From contig OZ035962.1 in the NCBI GenBank assembly GCA_964034945.1, positions 48,663,931 to 48,727,930 on the forward strand: DNA of 64,000 nucleotides, in the 5' to 3' direction. Below are positions 52,803 through 63,800 of the stretch, piece after piece. Under the pieces are notes generated by a model, which was not told the origin of the DNA, searched no databases, and was given only the letters and a program-made list of their open reading frames with translations. The stretch is from Chrysopilus asiliformis. Its lineage: Eukaryota > Arthropoda > Insecta > Diptera > Rhagionidae. Within the stretch, counting starts at the first letter, position 1. Each line of letters starts with the position of its first letter. Both the position numbers and the translations under genes were made by a program.

Positions 52803-53127
52803 ATTTTCTCCCATAATTTGTTCCTGTCTACGCTGTCAAATGTACACAGGTCCACGAACATTCCATACACTTTCTTCCTAGTTGCCAATTCTCTTTGTAC
52901 GATATAATTTAGTACATAGATGTTATCAATCGTCGATCGTTCTTTCTTGATGCCTGCCAGCGTTTCTGGAAGATTTTTTTTTATCCCGTGCTTCTTCCTT
53001 CTCTCCATCATCGTAGCATCGTAGTCTTCTCTCGATCATCGTAGCAAAGAGTTTGTAGCCCGTATTAAGAAATGATATCCTCCTATAACTATCCCCCTTC
53101 TGTGCATCTCCTTTTTTGAATATCGGT

Positions 53128-53260
53128 AATGTTGGTAAAAATCAAGTCAAGCAGTCTAGACGAGTCATTCCGTAGGTTGTTTATTTGGTTAAAACCCGTC
53201 AGGTTGATAAAGGAACAAAGACAATCCCCATACTTTATCTTTATTAATTCATATAGCTCT
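53128..53260 (-). pseudogene. LINE endonuclease scrap
   Basis: The minus strand reads GFNQINNLRNDSSRLLDLIF followed by TN, the signature just before the catalytic histidine region of APE endonucleases in jockey/CR1-type LINEs. It is a short decayed piece joined to the RT relic on its left. Confidence 0.6.
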
Positions 53261-53314
53261 CTTAATCGGATAATTAAGATTACAGCAAATATCATCTTTT
53301 TTTCTAATTTGCAG

Positions 53315-53418
53315 ATTGAAATTCACTCGCCCTACGAAGTCTCGGTTACAGACTCAGAAGTTCTAGGACTACAAAAGTCAGATGAAGTATTAGCTTCATA
53401 CAAAGTTGTGGAAACAGT
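53315..53418 (+). CDS. Probable exon 5 of the pickpocket-like channel
   Basis: After a strong acceptor (TTTCTAATTTGCAG), the frame IEIHSPYEVSVTDSEVLGL and the residues up to VVETV follow; this matches the DEG/ENaC extracellular motif (HSPYE followed by V and E/D-rich sequence) that comes directly after the STGT end of exon 4. Phase 0 fits on both sides. The donor is GTGTAA at 53417 or GTAATG at 53419. The next exon is not visible; intron 5 would contain the LINE, mariner and copia elements to the right. Confidence 0.7.
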
Positions 53419-55199
53419 GTAATGTATTTTTTCTTGTCAAATTTGCTTTCTTTTCGTTTAAAAATATTTTTCTAAAAAAAAAGTTAAAAATAACTCCAGA
53501 CGATGCGTGAGCATTACTGTAAATTGGTCAGAGATTGGGGCATTTAAATATGGCTGCCTGCTGAAACAAGATAAAAAATCACATAATAGATAAATGGAAA
53601 ACATAACAAGTAAACGGCAAAAGAAGCATATAATTTCCGAAAAAAATAAATCTTTTTAGCGAATTAGAGTTAGCAATCACTCGAATCCTTGAGACCAACA
53701 TCAAGCTTAAGCGAAGGTTTACACCATATCAATTATTCAACTTTTTATTTATGACGTCACTGATTTCGTATGAAATATTTCATATCGGTTTCATAAAAAT
53801 ATCCCTATGATGAAACACAAGTTTTTCCTAATGAATTTCCGCATATTTGTCCACTTGGAGAACTCTTCACATGGAAATTCTCTAATGCCAAATTTCCAAA
53901 AAAAAAAAATGAGAAAAAGAATATTTACGTTATCACTACATGACCTTTTGTTTCGAATCTTAAAATTCTAACAACAGATTTGTGGTCATCGGCATCAAAA
54001 ACCCACTAATGCCAATTTATCCGGGAAAAGTGGGGAAAAATTGAGTTATACCGTAATGTTGTAGACAATTAAAGTCTCTATGCGTGGACTTTAATTGTCT
54101 ACACTTTAGAGTAGGCAATAGAGTTGGTGTAGAGAATGTAGAATTTCGCGTAGAGAATGTCGACTTTTCGTAGACAGTGTAGACTTTATCATACCTGTTA
54201 AAACGAACCCACCAGCGATTGCGTTACCATAAAGTTGATCTTTTAAAATATGCCAGGTAGACGAAAAAACAAAGCTTTTGTTTTAATCAATAACAATAAC
54301 AAGTGTTTCTCTTTCATAACAGTTATGAAATCATAAAACAAAAAAAAAATGCGTTATTGAAACATTTTTTTCAAAATTTTATAGGGGGAACAAACTTTGA
54401 ACAAACTTTGTATTTAAAAATCTGAACCGATGCGATTCCTTTCATGGGCCGAGTGAATAAAATCTAGCAAATATTTTTTTTTGAAATTTTGTATTAAAAT
54501 TCGGTAATCTGTTAGTAACAGCATTTTGATATATTAAATGATAACCGATTCCTTATGGCAGTATAAAATTAACCCCAATTAGAAATTTGAGCAGGTGCAG
54601 CAGGAATTTCTAGTAATTTCGATAACTTTAGAGCTAATTGTAACAATACTGAATGCTGAAATTTGGCCATGGTCTAAAATATTTCCGAATTTCCTATTTC
54701 TTTCTAAAATGAAATATGTTAGATTTTTAATTCATTTTTGTAAACCCGACATCCGACAAACCCCAGCGTCGCGAAAACATTAGACAAATGTTTCACTGTT
54801 AGATTTTTGTTTGTTCATTGCAAACATAAATGAATATTATTGGAATTTCTTCGCTTATAGGTCTGCAAAAAAATAATTTAACAAATATTATGAGTCGCAA
54901 TTCGACCGCCGATCAGTACAGACGTGTAAATCAACAAGTGAAACAATTAATTAGAAGAATCGATCAAAAGTGCCATATCTGCAATCTGCATAATTGCGGC
55001 ACAATTATGCACATTTGCTGTCGCCGCGATTCGGACTCTAAAAGTACGAAATTTACGTAAATGTTTGTGATTTATTGCACGTTAATTGTCGCAACGAATA
55101 ACTCTAAAGTGCAAAGTTTCAGTAATTACGAAATTACCTATGCAAAATTTAACATAAATCTATTTCATCATTAAAACGTAATTAAAAGTGCATACGTAG
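53419..55199. other. Unassigned AT-rich sequence (putative intron 5 start)
   Basis: No further pickpocket exon, gene or classified repeat was found here apart from the hairpin at 54061. Short open frames at 54595 and 54830 show no recognisable domain. Confidence 0.5.
54061..54102. repeat. Perfect 16-bp hairpin
   Basis: GTAGACAATTAAAGTC (54061-54076), a 10-nt loop, then its exact complement (54087-54102). Related GTAGA/TAGAGAATGT words follow to 54190. Confidence 0.6.
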
Positions 55200-55279
55200 T
55201 GTTTGAACCCCAAGTTTTGAGTCACTGAACCATCGAACAGTGCTACAGTGTCAGTGTCCATAAGAAAAAAACTAATCCA

Positions 55280-55942
55280 ATGATACATCTGAATAGTTCC
55301 AATAGTAGACAAACTCTGAAAAACACCAAATCACCTAACAACATAGAAATGTCTTCGGACACAGAAATTGATGAACACCCAGCTTCATCAACAGAGAAAG
55401 GGGTGAGTAACAAAAATAAAATAGCCTGTCAACAACATAATAAATCGTTTCAAAATCTCTCAACCTATGTTCAAAGTTGAACTGGAACCTGAAGCCAGCA
55501 AAGCGCCGAAAGGAAAACCCCATCCCATCTATAACATCCAATACATCTAGCAAAGAAAAGAAAAATAACCATTGAGAAACCCCATAAGACTAACTCACTG
55601 GTCCAATGTCAAAACTGCCAAGAATTTGGCCACACTAAATCGTATTGCCACATGACCAGCGTTTGCGTGGCTTATGGCGCATCACGCGAAACAAAAAACT
55701 GTACAAAAAATAAAAGTGACTCCAGCAGCAAAGATGTAGTAACTGCAATGGCAACCACGCTGCAAACTACAGAGGATGCCCAGTGTATGTTCATCTCTAT
55801 AACGCCACCAATTAAACTAAAAGACCAGGCATCTATCCGCATGCAGCCGTTCAACCACAACATCAATTCGCTCTCCCTCCTCCTGTCCCAATCCTATCTA
55901 ACACAAAACCCACCTCAAATTCTACCCAATCACTGCAAATAA
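55280..55942 (+). pseudogene. Jockey-like ORF1 relic with zinc knuckle
   Basis: A first frame (55280-55480) is followed after frameshifts by VQCQNCQEFGHTKSYCHMT (about 55600), the CCHC knuckle with the QEFGHTK signature typical of jockey-group ORF1 proteins. The second knuckle has lost residues (VCVAYGASRETKNC). It would have bound the element's RNA. Clearly broken. Confidence 0.7.
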
Positions 55943-55980
55943 TCATGACGCTTGTAAACAATACGCAACAACTCACTACA

Positions 55981-56017
55981 ACAATTCAGGATAACTAAAC
56001 TAGTTATCCTGAATTGT
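55981..56017. repeat. Perfect 17-bp palindrome between ORF1 and ORF2 of the LINE
   Basis: ACAATTCAGGATAACTA, a 3-nt loop AAC, then the exact complement up to 56017; 26 bp before the ORF2 ATG at 56044. Possibly made by template switching; no function is claimed. Confidence 0.65.
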
Positions 56018-57574
56018 TACCTACTAACTAAACTAGCCTCACCATGAATACTCTCAAAGTAGCCCAATGGAATGCAAACGGCATTAGACAACACAGTCTC
56101 GAACTAGAAACTTTTTTAGGCAGATACAACATCGACATTATGCTCATATCGGAAACCCATCTCACTACCAAAATTATTGACAAAACTCGTGGTTACAAAG
56201 TCTACAACATATATCATCCGGAGGACAAGGTCCGCGGTGGAACAGCAGTTCTAACAGACTCCGGTCAACTAAAACAACTAAATTCAGTATCTAAACCAAA
56301 TCTTCAAGCAACTACGATAGCAGTAAAAGAATGGAATGGCTTCCTAAATATCTCATCAGTATACTGCCCCTCCCCCCAACCAAAAAATTTTGGAATCGGA
56401 ATTCGCACAATTCTTTAACTCACTTGGAAACTATTCATTGCTGCAGGGACTTTAATGCGAAATCCCCGCAATGGAGCTCAAGGATTACCTCACCAAAGGG
56501 CAAGACGCTGCTAAAAATAATCCACAAAAACACTCTTCGCCCCCTCTCTGGCGACCCATTCATTGCCCAAGTGATAAAGGGTGGTTAAATTTTAAGGGCC
56601 GATGTTGAATGTGAACCACACCTAAACTTCAAGTTTTGACGTGGATACGTCTTGGATTTTGGTAATGGGGGTACAAATTAGAAAATCGGCTTGCTGCCAT
56701 GATAACAAATTTGCAATCGATGAAACTCGATAGTTTGTGGTGATATCTGAACAAAACCTGTGTTATAAGATGAGGGCTATATTAAAGCATTGTATAGGGT
56801 ATTTTGTTATGTTAAACTAGGTTCAATTATGTTTTTAAAAATCAAAATCAAAATTTTTACTCCGCTGTTATGCTGTGTCTGCTGCTTGCAGTACAGATTT
56901 CACATGTATACTCTTTTTATGCTTTCTTTGTGTGTATTGAATCTCATATAGAACTTGATTGTTTCTCTTCTCTAAATGGGTCGTTCTGATTCTGGCTATT
57001 CATATTATTTCGGTTCAATTCGCTTTGGAGGAATTGAAAAAAATTGAAAATAAAAATCACTCTCGAGAAAACGAAATTCAGAATTTCAGTAAAACGCTCC
57101 AAAGAACGAGAAAAAATTATGGTTTTAATTTGCTTTGAGAACACAACTTTAATGCTGGGATCGAGATATCGCTCTCTTACTAATGAAATGCATACTTATA
57201 TGTGTGTGTGCATCATACCCAACAGCAGCCATCGCTCGAACCTTTCATTCATTTTTATGCAAAGCATACAAACCGCTTTGAACAAGAGCGGAAAACTTAA
57301 AGAGAAACAATTTCGATCTTAACTTGGGGGGAGAAGGAAAAATGTGCATCGATCGCATGGCCGAATTAAACACTGCTGGTTGCTTTTTAATAGCCACCGT
57401 TTTGCTACGTCATCGGCAAGAAATATCGGTGCATTCTTTCTAATGTTGATTGTGTGTGCGCTAATTTCAATAATATTTCATATAAAAAGGGAAAATTCCC
57501 ATTGAGTTTTGAACACTGTTTTTAGTTGCTCTAATTGCTTCATTGCTTTTATCGTGTAATTTTATTTTATTTTA

Positions 57575-58165
57575 ATTTTTTATACCCGTATGGTGAAACC
57601 AAAGGGTATATTAACTTTGCCTTACCGTTTGTAACGCCAAGATCCCGTTATCGCACAAAAAAATGAATTACACCAGTGTGTTTAGAATGATGAAAAAAGT
57701 TGAATTTAGCATGTCCGTCCGTCTGTCTGTCTGTCTGTCCGTCTGTCTGTCCGTCTGTCTGTCCGTCTGTCTGTGGCGCGGATTGCGGGCGCACGGATTG
57801 AGCTAGAGACTTGAAATTTTGCGTGGATCCGTTTTTCCTAAAATGCGAGGCTAAGTTCGTTAATGGACAAAAATGGACCATTAGGGGGGGTACCCTCCAT
57901 ACGAACGAAAAAGTTTTTTGTGAATATCTCAAAATCGGTGCATTTCATCAAAAAAGTCCAAGAACAAAAGTTATTTAGGATATGAATCTACATAAAACTT
58001 CCATACATCAAAATCCGATTGGAATAAATTTTAAAAAATCTTATTGGAAAGTTCGACTTCAAAGTGGAATTTTTGTATAACTGTTCGAATTTTGATACGA
58101 ATATCACCATACGGGTCTCCAATGATTGCCAGATTGGCAATTATAGCTTTTGTTATGTTTTTTAT
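57575..58165 (+). mobile_element. DINE-1/Helentron-like element, most complete copy
   Basis: 5' stem TATACCC (57581-57587)/GGGTATA (57604-57610) around TGGTGAAACCA; microsatellite of CCGT/CTGT units (57716-57772); GGCGCGGATTGCGGGCGCAC; subterminal TCACCATACGGGT (58104-58116), complementary to the 5' ACCCGTATGGTGA; hairpin ATTGCC-AGATT-GGCAAT (58125-58141); end TATAGCTTTTGTTATGTTTT. It lies in the DNA separating the two halves of the mariner left TIR. Confidence 0.8.
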
Positions 58166-58592
58166 CTATGGGCGTTTTCATAAATTCAAGTTCTGCAAAA
58201 AAAGATTTTTGATTAAAAAATAACACAAAAGATTTTTCTTAATAAATAACCCAGTTTATGTTATTCGTTTAGTTTACTTGTTATTCGTTTAGTTTACGAA
58301 GAAAATGTTTTGAGCAATTTGCGTAAGTTCCGAGTACATTTATGAAAATGCCCTATTAAACATTGTTCGTTGTGTTGCAAGTGAAATTTGATTTTTAGGT
58401 ACAAGATGCCAAAATTCACCAAACGGAAAGTCAAATCCCGTAACATTACGGTCAATCAAATTGTTTCTTTAGTTTCCTTTTCACTAAAATTTCTTACTTA
58501 AAGATCTATTGGCGATCGTTGTAGGCGGATCCACGTCTTCTGGCCGTCTCTACGAGACAGACACCTTGCATTTCATTTGACATTTCTCAATT

Positions 58593-59327
58593 TCAGACTA
58601 ACTCAATTTGAACCATAAAAAGATACACAATCGAATGGCCGCCGCGACCTCGGCGGCCAACCTCCATCCGATGGTCCAAATTTTCGATGACGCTGAGGCA
58701 TAATTGAGGTTCTATGCCGTTAATGTGCCGAATTATCTCATCCTTTAGCTCTTGAATTGTTGCTGGCTTATCGACGTACACCTTTTCTTTCAAATAACCC
58801 CAAAGAAAGAAGTCCAACGGTGTCAAATCACATGATCTTGGCGGCCAATTGACATCGCCACCACGTGAGATAACACGGCCATTAAATTTGTCGCGCAAAA
58901 GGGCGATTGTTTCGGTAGCTGTGTGGCAAGTGGCACCGTCCTGTTGAAACCACATATCGTCCACATCCATATCTTCCAATTCGGGCCATAACAAGTTCGT
59001 TATCATCTCACGATAGCGAACACCATTCACAGTAACTGCCTGACCGGCCTCATTTTGGAAAAAATACGGCCCGATGATGCCGCCAGCCCATAAACCGCAC
59101 CAAACAGTCACTCTTTGTGGGTGCATTGGTTTTTCGACAATCACTCTTGGATTATCATTCGCCCAAATGCGGCTGTTCTGCTTATTGACGAATCCACTGA
59201 GGTGAAAATGTGCCTCATCACTGAAGATGATTTTCTTCGAAAATCGATCATCCACTGTTGCCATTTCTTGCCACCATTCTGACCATTGACGACGTGTTGC
59301 TCGATTGTGTATCTTTCCATGGTTCAA
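58593..59327 (-). pseudogene. Mariner-type transposase, catalytic domain, N-terminus missing
   Basis: A 244-codon frame with catalytic Asp residues in IIFSDEAHFHLSG, MWFQQDGATCHTA and SCDLTPLDFFLWG. There are 41 residues between the second Asp and the last (PLD), the DD41D spacing known from rosa/visitor-type elements. The frame starts inside the right TIR, and the ~100-residue DNA-binding helix-turn-helix region is absent, so this is an internally deleted, non-functional copy despite an intact catalytic triad. The C-terminal end overlaps the inner left TIR. Confidence 0.88.
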
Positions 59328-60150
59328 ATTGAGTTAGTCTGAAATTGAGAAATGTCAAATGAAATGCAGAAAAAAACTTGACGTTTAGGTGTGGTTCACA
59401 TTCAACATCGGCCCTTAAAATTTAACCACCCTTTAGAAGGAAAATCCCGGACATAATTGACTTCAGCGTACTCAAAAATATCTCCCCAAATCATATCAAG
59501 GCAACGACAATCGATGAACTCTCATCTGACTACGCACCTACAATATATGATCTCTGGAAAACCCCACTACATATACGACTTACCCCCAGAAAGACTAACC
59601 TATAAAAGAACTAACTGGAAGAAATACCATGACCTCATCGAAGAACATCTTTGTCCGAACATCAAGTTAAAAACCAGTGAAGACCTAGAACATACCATCA
59701 AATACTTCAATAATCTAATAGCAGAATGTGCCAGATTAGCAACAAAATCAAATCCCTGAAAAATCCTGCGGCCAAACCAGCAGAAACATCCTAAATCTCC
59801 TAAACAGGAAAAGAAAAGCCAAATGGGCCTGACAAAAAGGCAGATCTTCCAGGACCAAAACTGAATTGAATCAAGCCACCAAATTACTCAAAGAAAGTCT
59901 ACAAACCGAAAAAAAAACAGAAAATACAAGAATTTCTCGCAGGACTAAGTCTTACGGCCGACACCGACTACTCACATTGGAAAATCGCCAAAAACTGCAA
60001 TAGACCCATCACTGCAAATACTCCAATACGAGACAGAGACGGAAAATGAATCAAGGAAGACGAAGATAAAGCCAAAGCCTTTGCTAACCATTCAAAGCAA
60101 ACCTTCACACCAAACGATCATAAAGAAAAACTCTCCCAAACACTTGCAGC

Positions 60151-60684
60151 CTTATTAATAAACGTTAGTTAATTTTTATCAATGGTTTACGCAGTGGATA
60201 ACTCGAAATTCTTATTAATAAAAAATTTTAAGAGTTAACTGACGTTAGTTAACTCTGTGTTAGCTAACATACCGATTTCCTCGAGTTAAGGAGTTGATAA
60301 CTCTTGACGGCGCATAACTCTTGCAAAAAAGACTGGAAGAAGCTATGATCCATTAAAAAAATGCAATTTATGTTGTTATATTATATTACCTTATCACTTG
60401 AACACCAATTTTCTGATCGCTTTCGTTCAATTTTTAAATTTTCCATTTTTAATTACTTTGAAGTCAATTACAATTAAACTAAAAACACTAATTTCACTCC
60501 TATTTTAATACCGTCTCCAAGGAAACGAATTTAAAAAACCCAAATATGAGTCAAATGTAAAAGATTTTCGTATTTTTTGGTACAATTTGGCACAAGGGTT
60601 GCCGTATTCAAGCTAAATTTTTAAATAAAATACGAGTTAGCTATTATATGGAGGAAAAAATTTTATTAATAAGAATAGTTAACT
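60151..60684. repeat. Unclassified AT-rich repeat-like stretch
   Basis: TTATTAATAA and GTTAGTTAA/GTTAACTAA words recur near both ends (60153, 60211, 60663), suggesting a MITE-like insertion that truncates the jockey-like LINE, but no clean TIR or duplication was established. Confidence 0.35.
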
Positions 60685-60820
60685 AATGTTGTAATATCGA
60701 AGCAATCGTTTTATATTTGTCATATAAAATTACATTTTCTCTGTTCATTCCTAATCAAGATAGCTTTCAATAAACATCTATTTTTCTGTTCTTGCCTGTT
60801 TAATTAATTCTATAATATAA
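60685..60820 (+). other. Candidate 5' LTR of the Ty1/copia element
   Basis: The stretch from TGTTGTAATATC to TTCTATAATATA lies directly before the primer-binding sequence and holds an AATAAA signal (60768). The boundaries are tentative because the 3' LTR is outside the window. Confidence 0.4.
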
Positions 60821-60822
60821 AA

Positions 60823-60832
60823 GGTTATGGGC
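60823..60832 (+). promoter_or_regulatory. Copia-type half-tRNA primer-binding sequence
   Basis: GGTTATGGGC is complementary to the anticodon-arm region of initiator methionine tRNA that primes copia of Drosophila. Here it overlaps the gag start codon (ATG at 60827). Confidence 0.55.
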
Positions 60833-63800
60833 GAATTTAAAGAGTTTTCTTGTGGTGTTCCACAATTTAATGGTAGTGGATTTGATGAATGGCAATTTCG
60901 AGTGAAAATAAATCTTGATTCAGCCAATTTGTTGGACGTTCTAACTGGCGCTCCACCACAAGAAGCAGGAGCAATAGCAGAGTTTTTGAAGAGAGACAAG
61001 AAAGCTAAGGAACGAATTGTAAGTTTCATTCATTCAGATTATTTAAGTTATGTTTGGGAAAAGGACACTGCAAATGAAATGTGGCAGAGCCTTCAAGAAT
61101 CATTTGCTGAAAAATCAATCACCAATCAATTGATATTACGGAAGCAGTTAATTACATTGAAGATGAAAAATGAAGATTCCGTGGTTTCACATTTACTGTG
61201 CTTCGAGAAATTGGTGCGAAAATTGAAGTTAACTGGTGCTACTCTTGAAGAAAGTGACTTGTTAGCACAACTGTTTCTAACACTGCCTGAAAAATTTGAT
61301 CCGTTGGTAACTGCTCTGCAAAATGTGAATAATTTAACTTTTAACATCACCAAAGAAAGGTTGATTTCGGAAGAAATAAAACTTAATGAACGTCATGATA
61401 AAGTTGAAGAAACATCAGCATTTTCAAGTAAAAAGAAATTCATTAGAAAAGGTTTTAATGGAAAATGTTTCAAATGCAACAAATTTGGTCATCGTGCAAA
61501 TGATTGTCGTCAAAAAGAAGCTCGACAAGTTAATACCAAGCCTTTTTGTTTCATGACTTCGAGAAATACTACAAGAAGGGCTACTAATAAAGTAGTGTTT
61601 AAGTTAGATTCAGGAGCAAGTGATCATTTAGCAAATAATGAAAAACATATGACGGAATTAAAGAAATTGCAATGTCCAGTTGAAATCAATGTTGCGAAGG
61701 AAGATCAGTCGCTTATTGCAAGATTTATTGGAAGTATTAATGGTGTCAGCAATTGTGGTGTTGAATTATTTATGAAAGAAGTCTTATTTGTGCCGGAATT
61801 ACGCGATAATCTACTATCTGTTACAAAATTGGCTAAAGCTGGAGCCGAAATAAAATTTTGTGAAAACAAGGCTCAAATAATCCGAAATAAGAAAGTAATA
61901 GCTACTGCATATCAACGAGGAGGTTTATATGAAATTGAGATCGATGTAAATCAATCCCAAAGTAATTTGTGTGTAGCGGATGAAAGTGTTCTATGGCATC
62001 GTCGTCTAGGACATATTGGACAGAATGGCTTAATGAATCTTAAAAAACAAAAATTATTAGGCTCTACTCAATCAATAATAAAACCAATTGATTTTTGTGA
62101 TGCCTGTGTTCAAGGAAAGCAGACAAGAAATCCATTTTCTGATACCCGGAAAAGAGCAAAACGTCCTTTGGAACGAATTCATTCAGATGTTTGGGGACCT
62201 ATAGATCCTATAGCTTGGAATGGATCTAAATATTATGTTTCGTTTATTGATGATTTTACTCATTTTGCAATGATTTTTCCATTGAAGAAAAAATCTCAAG
62301 TGTTTGAAGCAACCAAGGAATATGAAGCTTTGGTATCATCTATGTTTTGTAATAGAATTTCAAAACTGACTATTGACCAAGGTCGAGAATATATTTCAAA
62401 AGAACAAGAACAGTGGTATAAATTTAAAGGTATACAAGTTGAATCTACAATTGCTTACACTCCCCAACAAAATGGTGTGGCAGAAAGATTTAATAGAACT
62501 ATTTCCGAAAAAGTGAGAACTATGTTGAGTGAATCATGTGTACCAAAGAAGATGTGGGTAGAAGCTGCGTTAACTGCTGTGTATATCTTAAATCGATGTC
62601 CAACAAGGGCTGTTGAAGATAATGTTACTCCTGCAGAGATGTGGTTTGGAGAGAAACCAAATCTAAATAAATTAAAAGTATTTGGTTGTAAAGCTTACGC
62701 GTGGATTCCAAACCAATATCGAAAGAAACTTGATTGTAAGAGTTGTCTTGCTGTAATGGTCGGATATGTACCAAATGGTTATCGTCTTTGGGATTTAGAA
62801 GCTCAGAAAGTATTTACAGCTCGAGATGTGAAATTTGATGAAAATTTTTTTCCGTATAAAAAATTGGAACACATAGATGAGATACCAAAAAGAGTATTAC
62901 GAATACGTCACGAGCAAGAGGGGGATAGAGATGTTGCTGTGAGTGGTGATAGTGTTCAATCTGAACAACCAAGTACTGGCGAAAATGATAGTCGACCTGA
63001 GGAATCAGAAAATAGTGAGGTACTACAAATGGTACAAAATAATGAAGAAATCAATTTAATTAGACGTAGTCAAAGAGAACGTCGATTACCAAAAAATCTT
63101 CAAGATTATATAGTTGAAGCTAATTGTGTTGAAATTTTCAATAATTTAAATACTCCTGAAAAATACGATGACATTTTTAATCGAAGTGATACAGAAAATT
63201 GGCAAAGAGCAATCACAGATGAGTTAGATTCAATGAGTGTGAATAATGTATGGGATATTGTTGAAGCGCCATTGAATATCAAACCACTAAAATCAAAATG
63301 GATTTTTAAACTCAAAGAAGATGAACACGGAAAACCAGTTAAATATAAAGCGAGGTTAGTTACAAAAGGATTTCTACAAAAATATGGTGTGGACTATTAT
63401 GAAACGTATGCACCTGTTGCTAAAATAAGTACCATACGAACAATTTTGGCTGTTGGAGTACAACGAAAATATCAGTTTCATCAACTAGATATCAAAACTG
63501 CATTTCTTCATGGTGATTTGAAAGAAGATATTTATATGTCAATTCCTGAAGGTATAACAACACAAAAAGGAAAAATTTGTAAATTAAGAAAGTCATTGTA
63601 CGGGCTTAAACAATCTCCACGATGTTGGAATGAAAAATTCAATAATTTCTTATTAAAATTGGGATTTTTGCGATCAAAAATTGATTACTGCTTATATACT
63701 AAATTTTTGGAGGAAGATGATGATTTGATTTTGATTTTGTATGTTGATGATTTACTTATTGCTGGAAATAAGATTGAATCAATAAATAAGGTAAAACAGG

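Larger units (their letters stand above)
51164..53127 (-). pseudogene. LINE reverse-transcriptase relic split by two MITEs
   Basis: Minus-strand order: YRRISFLNTGYKLFATMIERR, LPETLAGIKKERSTIDNIYVLNYIV, FVDLCTFDSVDRNKLWEKM (52803-53100), a Harbinger-like MITE, then MRKVGISKG (52122-52146). Next come a 40-bp tandem duplication, the FLRYICGIEEIMKRG segment, a hAT MITE, a catalytic-site variant reading YADH, and finally LNVEKTKVMVFGRG near 51300. The YADH in place of YADD and several frameshifts show it is dead. The order of motifs identifies a LINE RT; the clade is not assigned. Confidence 0.85.
46437..53314 (+). other. Proposed 6.9-kb transposon-filled intron of the pickpocket gene
   Basis: It begins GTATGT and ends TTTTTTTCTAATTTGCAG, a good donor and a polypyrimidine-acceptor pair. 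It contains a 2-kb TIR transposon, an inverted-repeat Penelope fragment and a LINE relic with two MITEs, while the other three introns are about 55 bp. Joining is inferred from phase and family similarity on both sides. Confidence 0.65.
56577..59433 (-). mobile_element. DD41D Tc1/mariner-type transposon with long TIRs
   Basis: Flanked by TA (56575-56576 and 59434-59435); ignoring the element and one TA gives a continuous LINE frame. The ends start AAGGGTGGTTAAATTTTAAG. The right TIR continues about 120 bp inward to 59319. The left TIR is split: its outer 61 bp lie at 56577-56637 and its inner part at 58567-58616, a perfect 50-bp inverted match to 59319-59368. About 1.9 kb of other DNA, including a DINE-like element, lies between. 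Confidence 0.85.
56044..59760 (+). pseudogene. Jockey-like ORF2 endonuclease, split by the mariner
   Basis: It opens with LKVAQWNANGIRQH, then IMLISETHLT (catalytic Glu), RGGTAVL and LNISSVYCP, a frameshift near 56400, and a degenerate CRDFNAKSPQW. The mariner interrupts at HCPSD. After it the frame continues RRKIPDIIDFSVLKNI, SSDYAPTIYDL (the usual SDH is changed) and NWKKYHDLIEE up to 59760. Further degraded coding sequence (DTDYSHWKIAKNC) runs to about 60100. An APE-type endonuclease nicks target DNA for reverse transcription; the damage here rules out function. Confidence 0.8.
55200..60150 (+). mobile_element. Decayed jockey-like LINE interrupted by a mariner
   Basis: The 5' region and ORF1 relic lie at 55200-55975, the ORF2 endonuclease at 56044-56574 and 59436-59760, and linker to RT entry up to about 60150, where similarity ends. 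The mariner at 56577-59433 sits in the endonuclease. Multiple stops and frameshifts are present. The RT core is absent (3' truncated or replaced). Confidence 0.8.

Noticed and set aside
57044..57322. 92-codon ORF in the DNA splitting the mariner TIR
   Set aside because: Low-complexity basic sequence without family resemblance; likely chance.
60151..60684. A defined MITE with TTATTAATAA ends
   Set aside because: Words recur but I could not establish matching ends and a target duplication, so it is listed only as unclassified.
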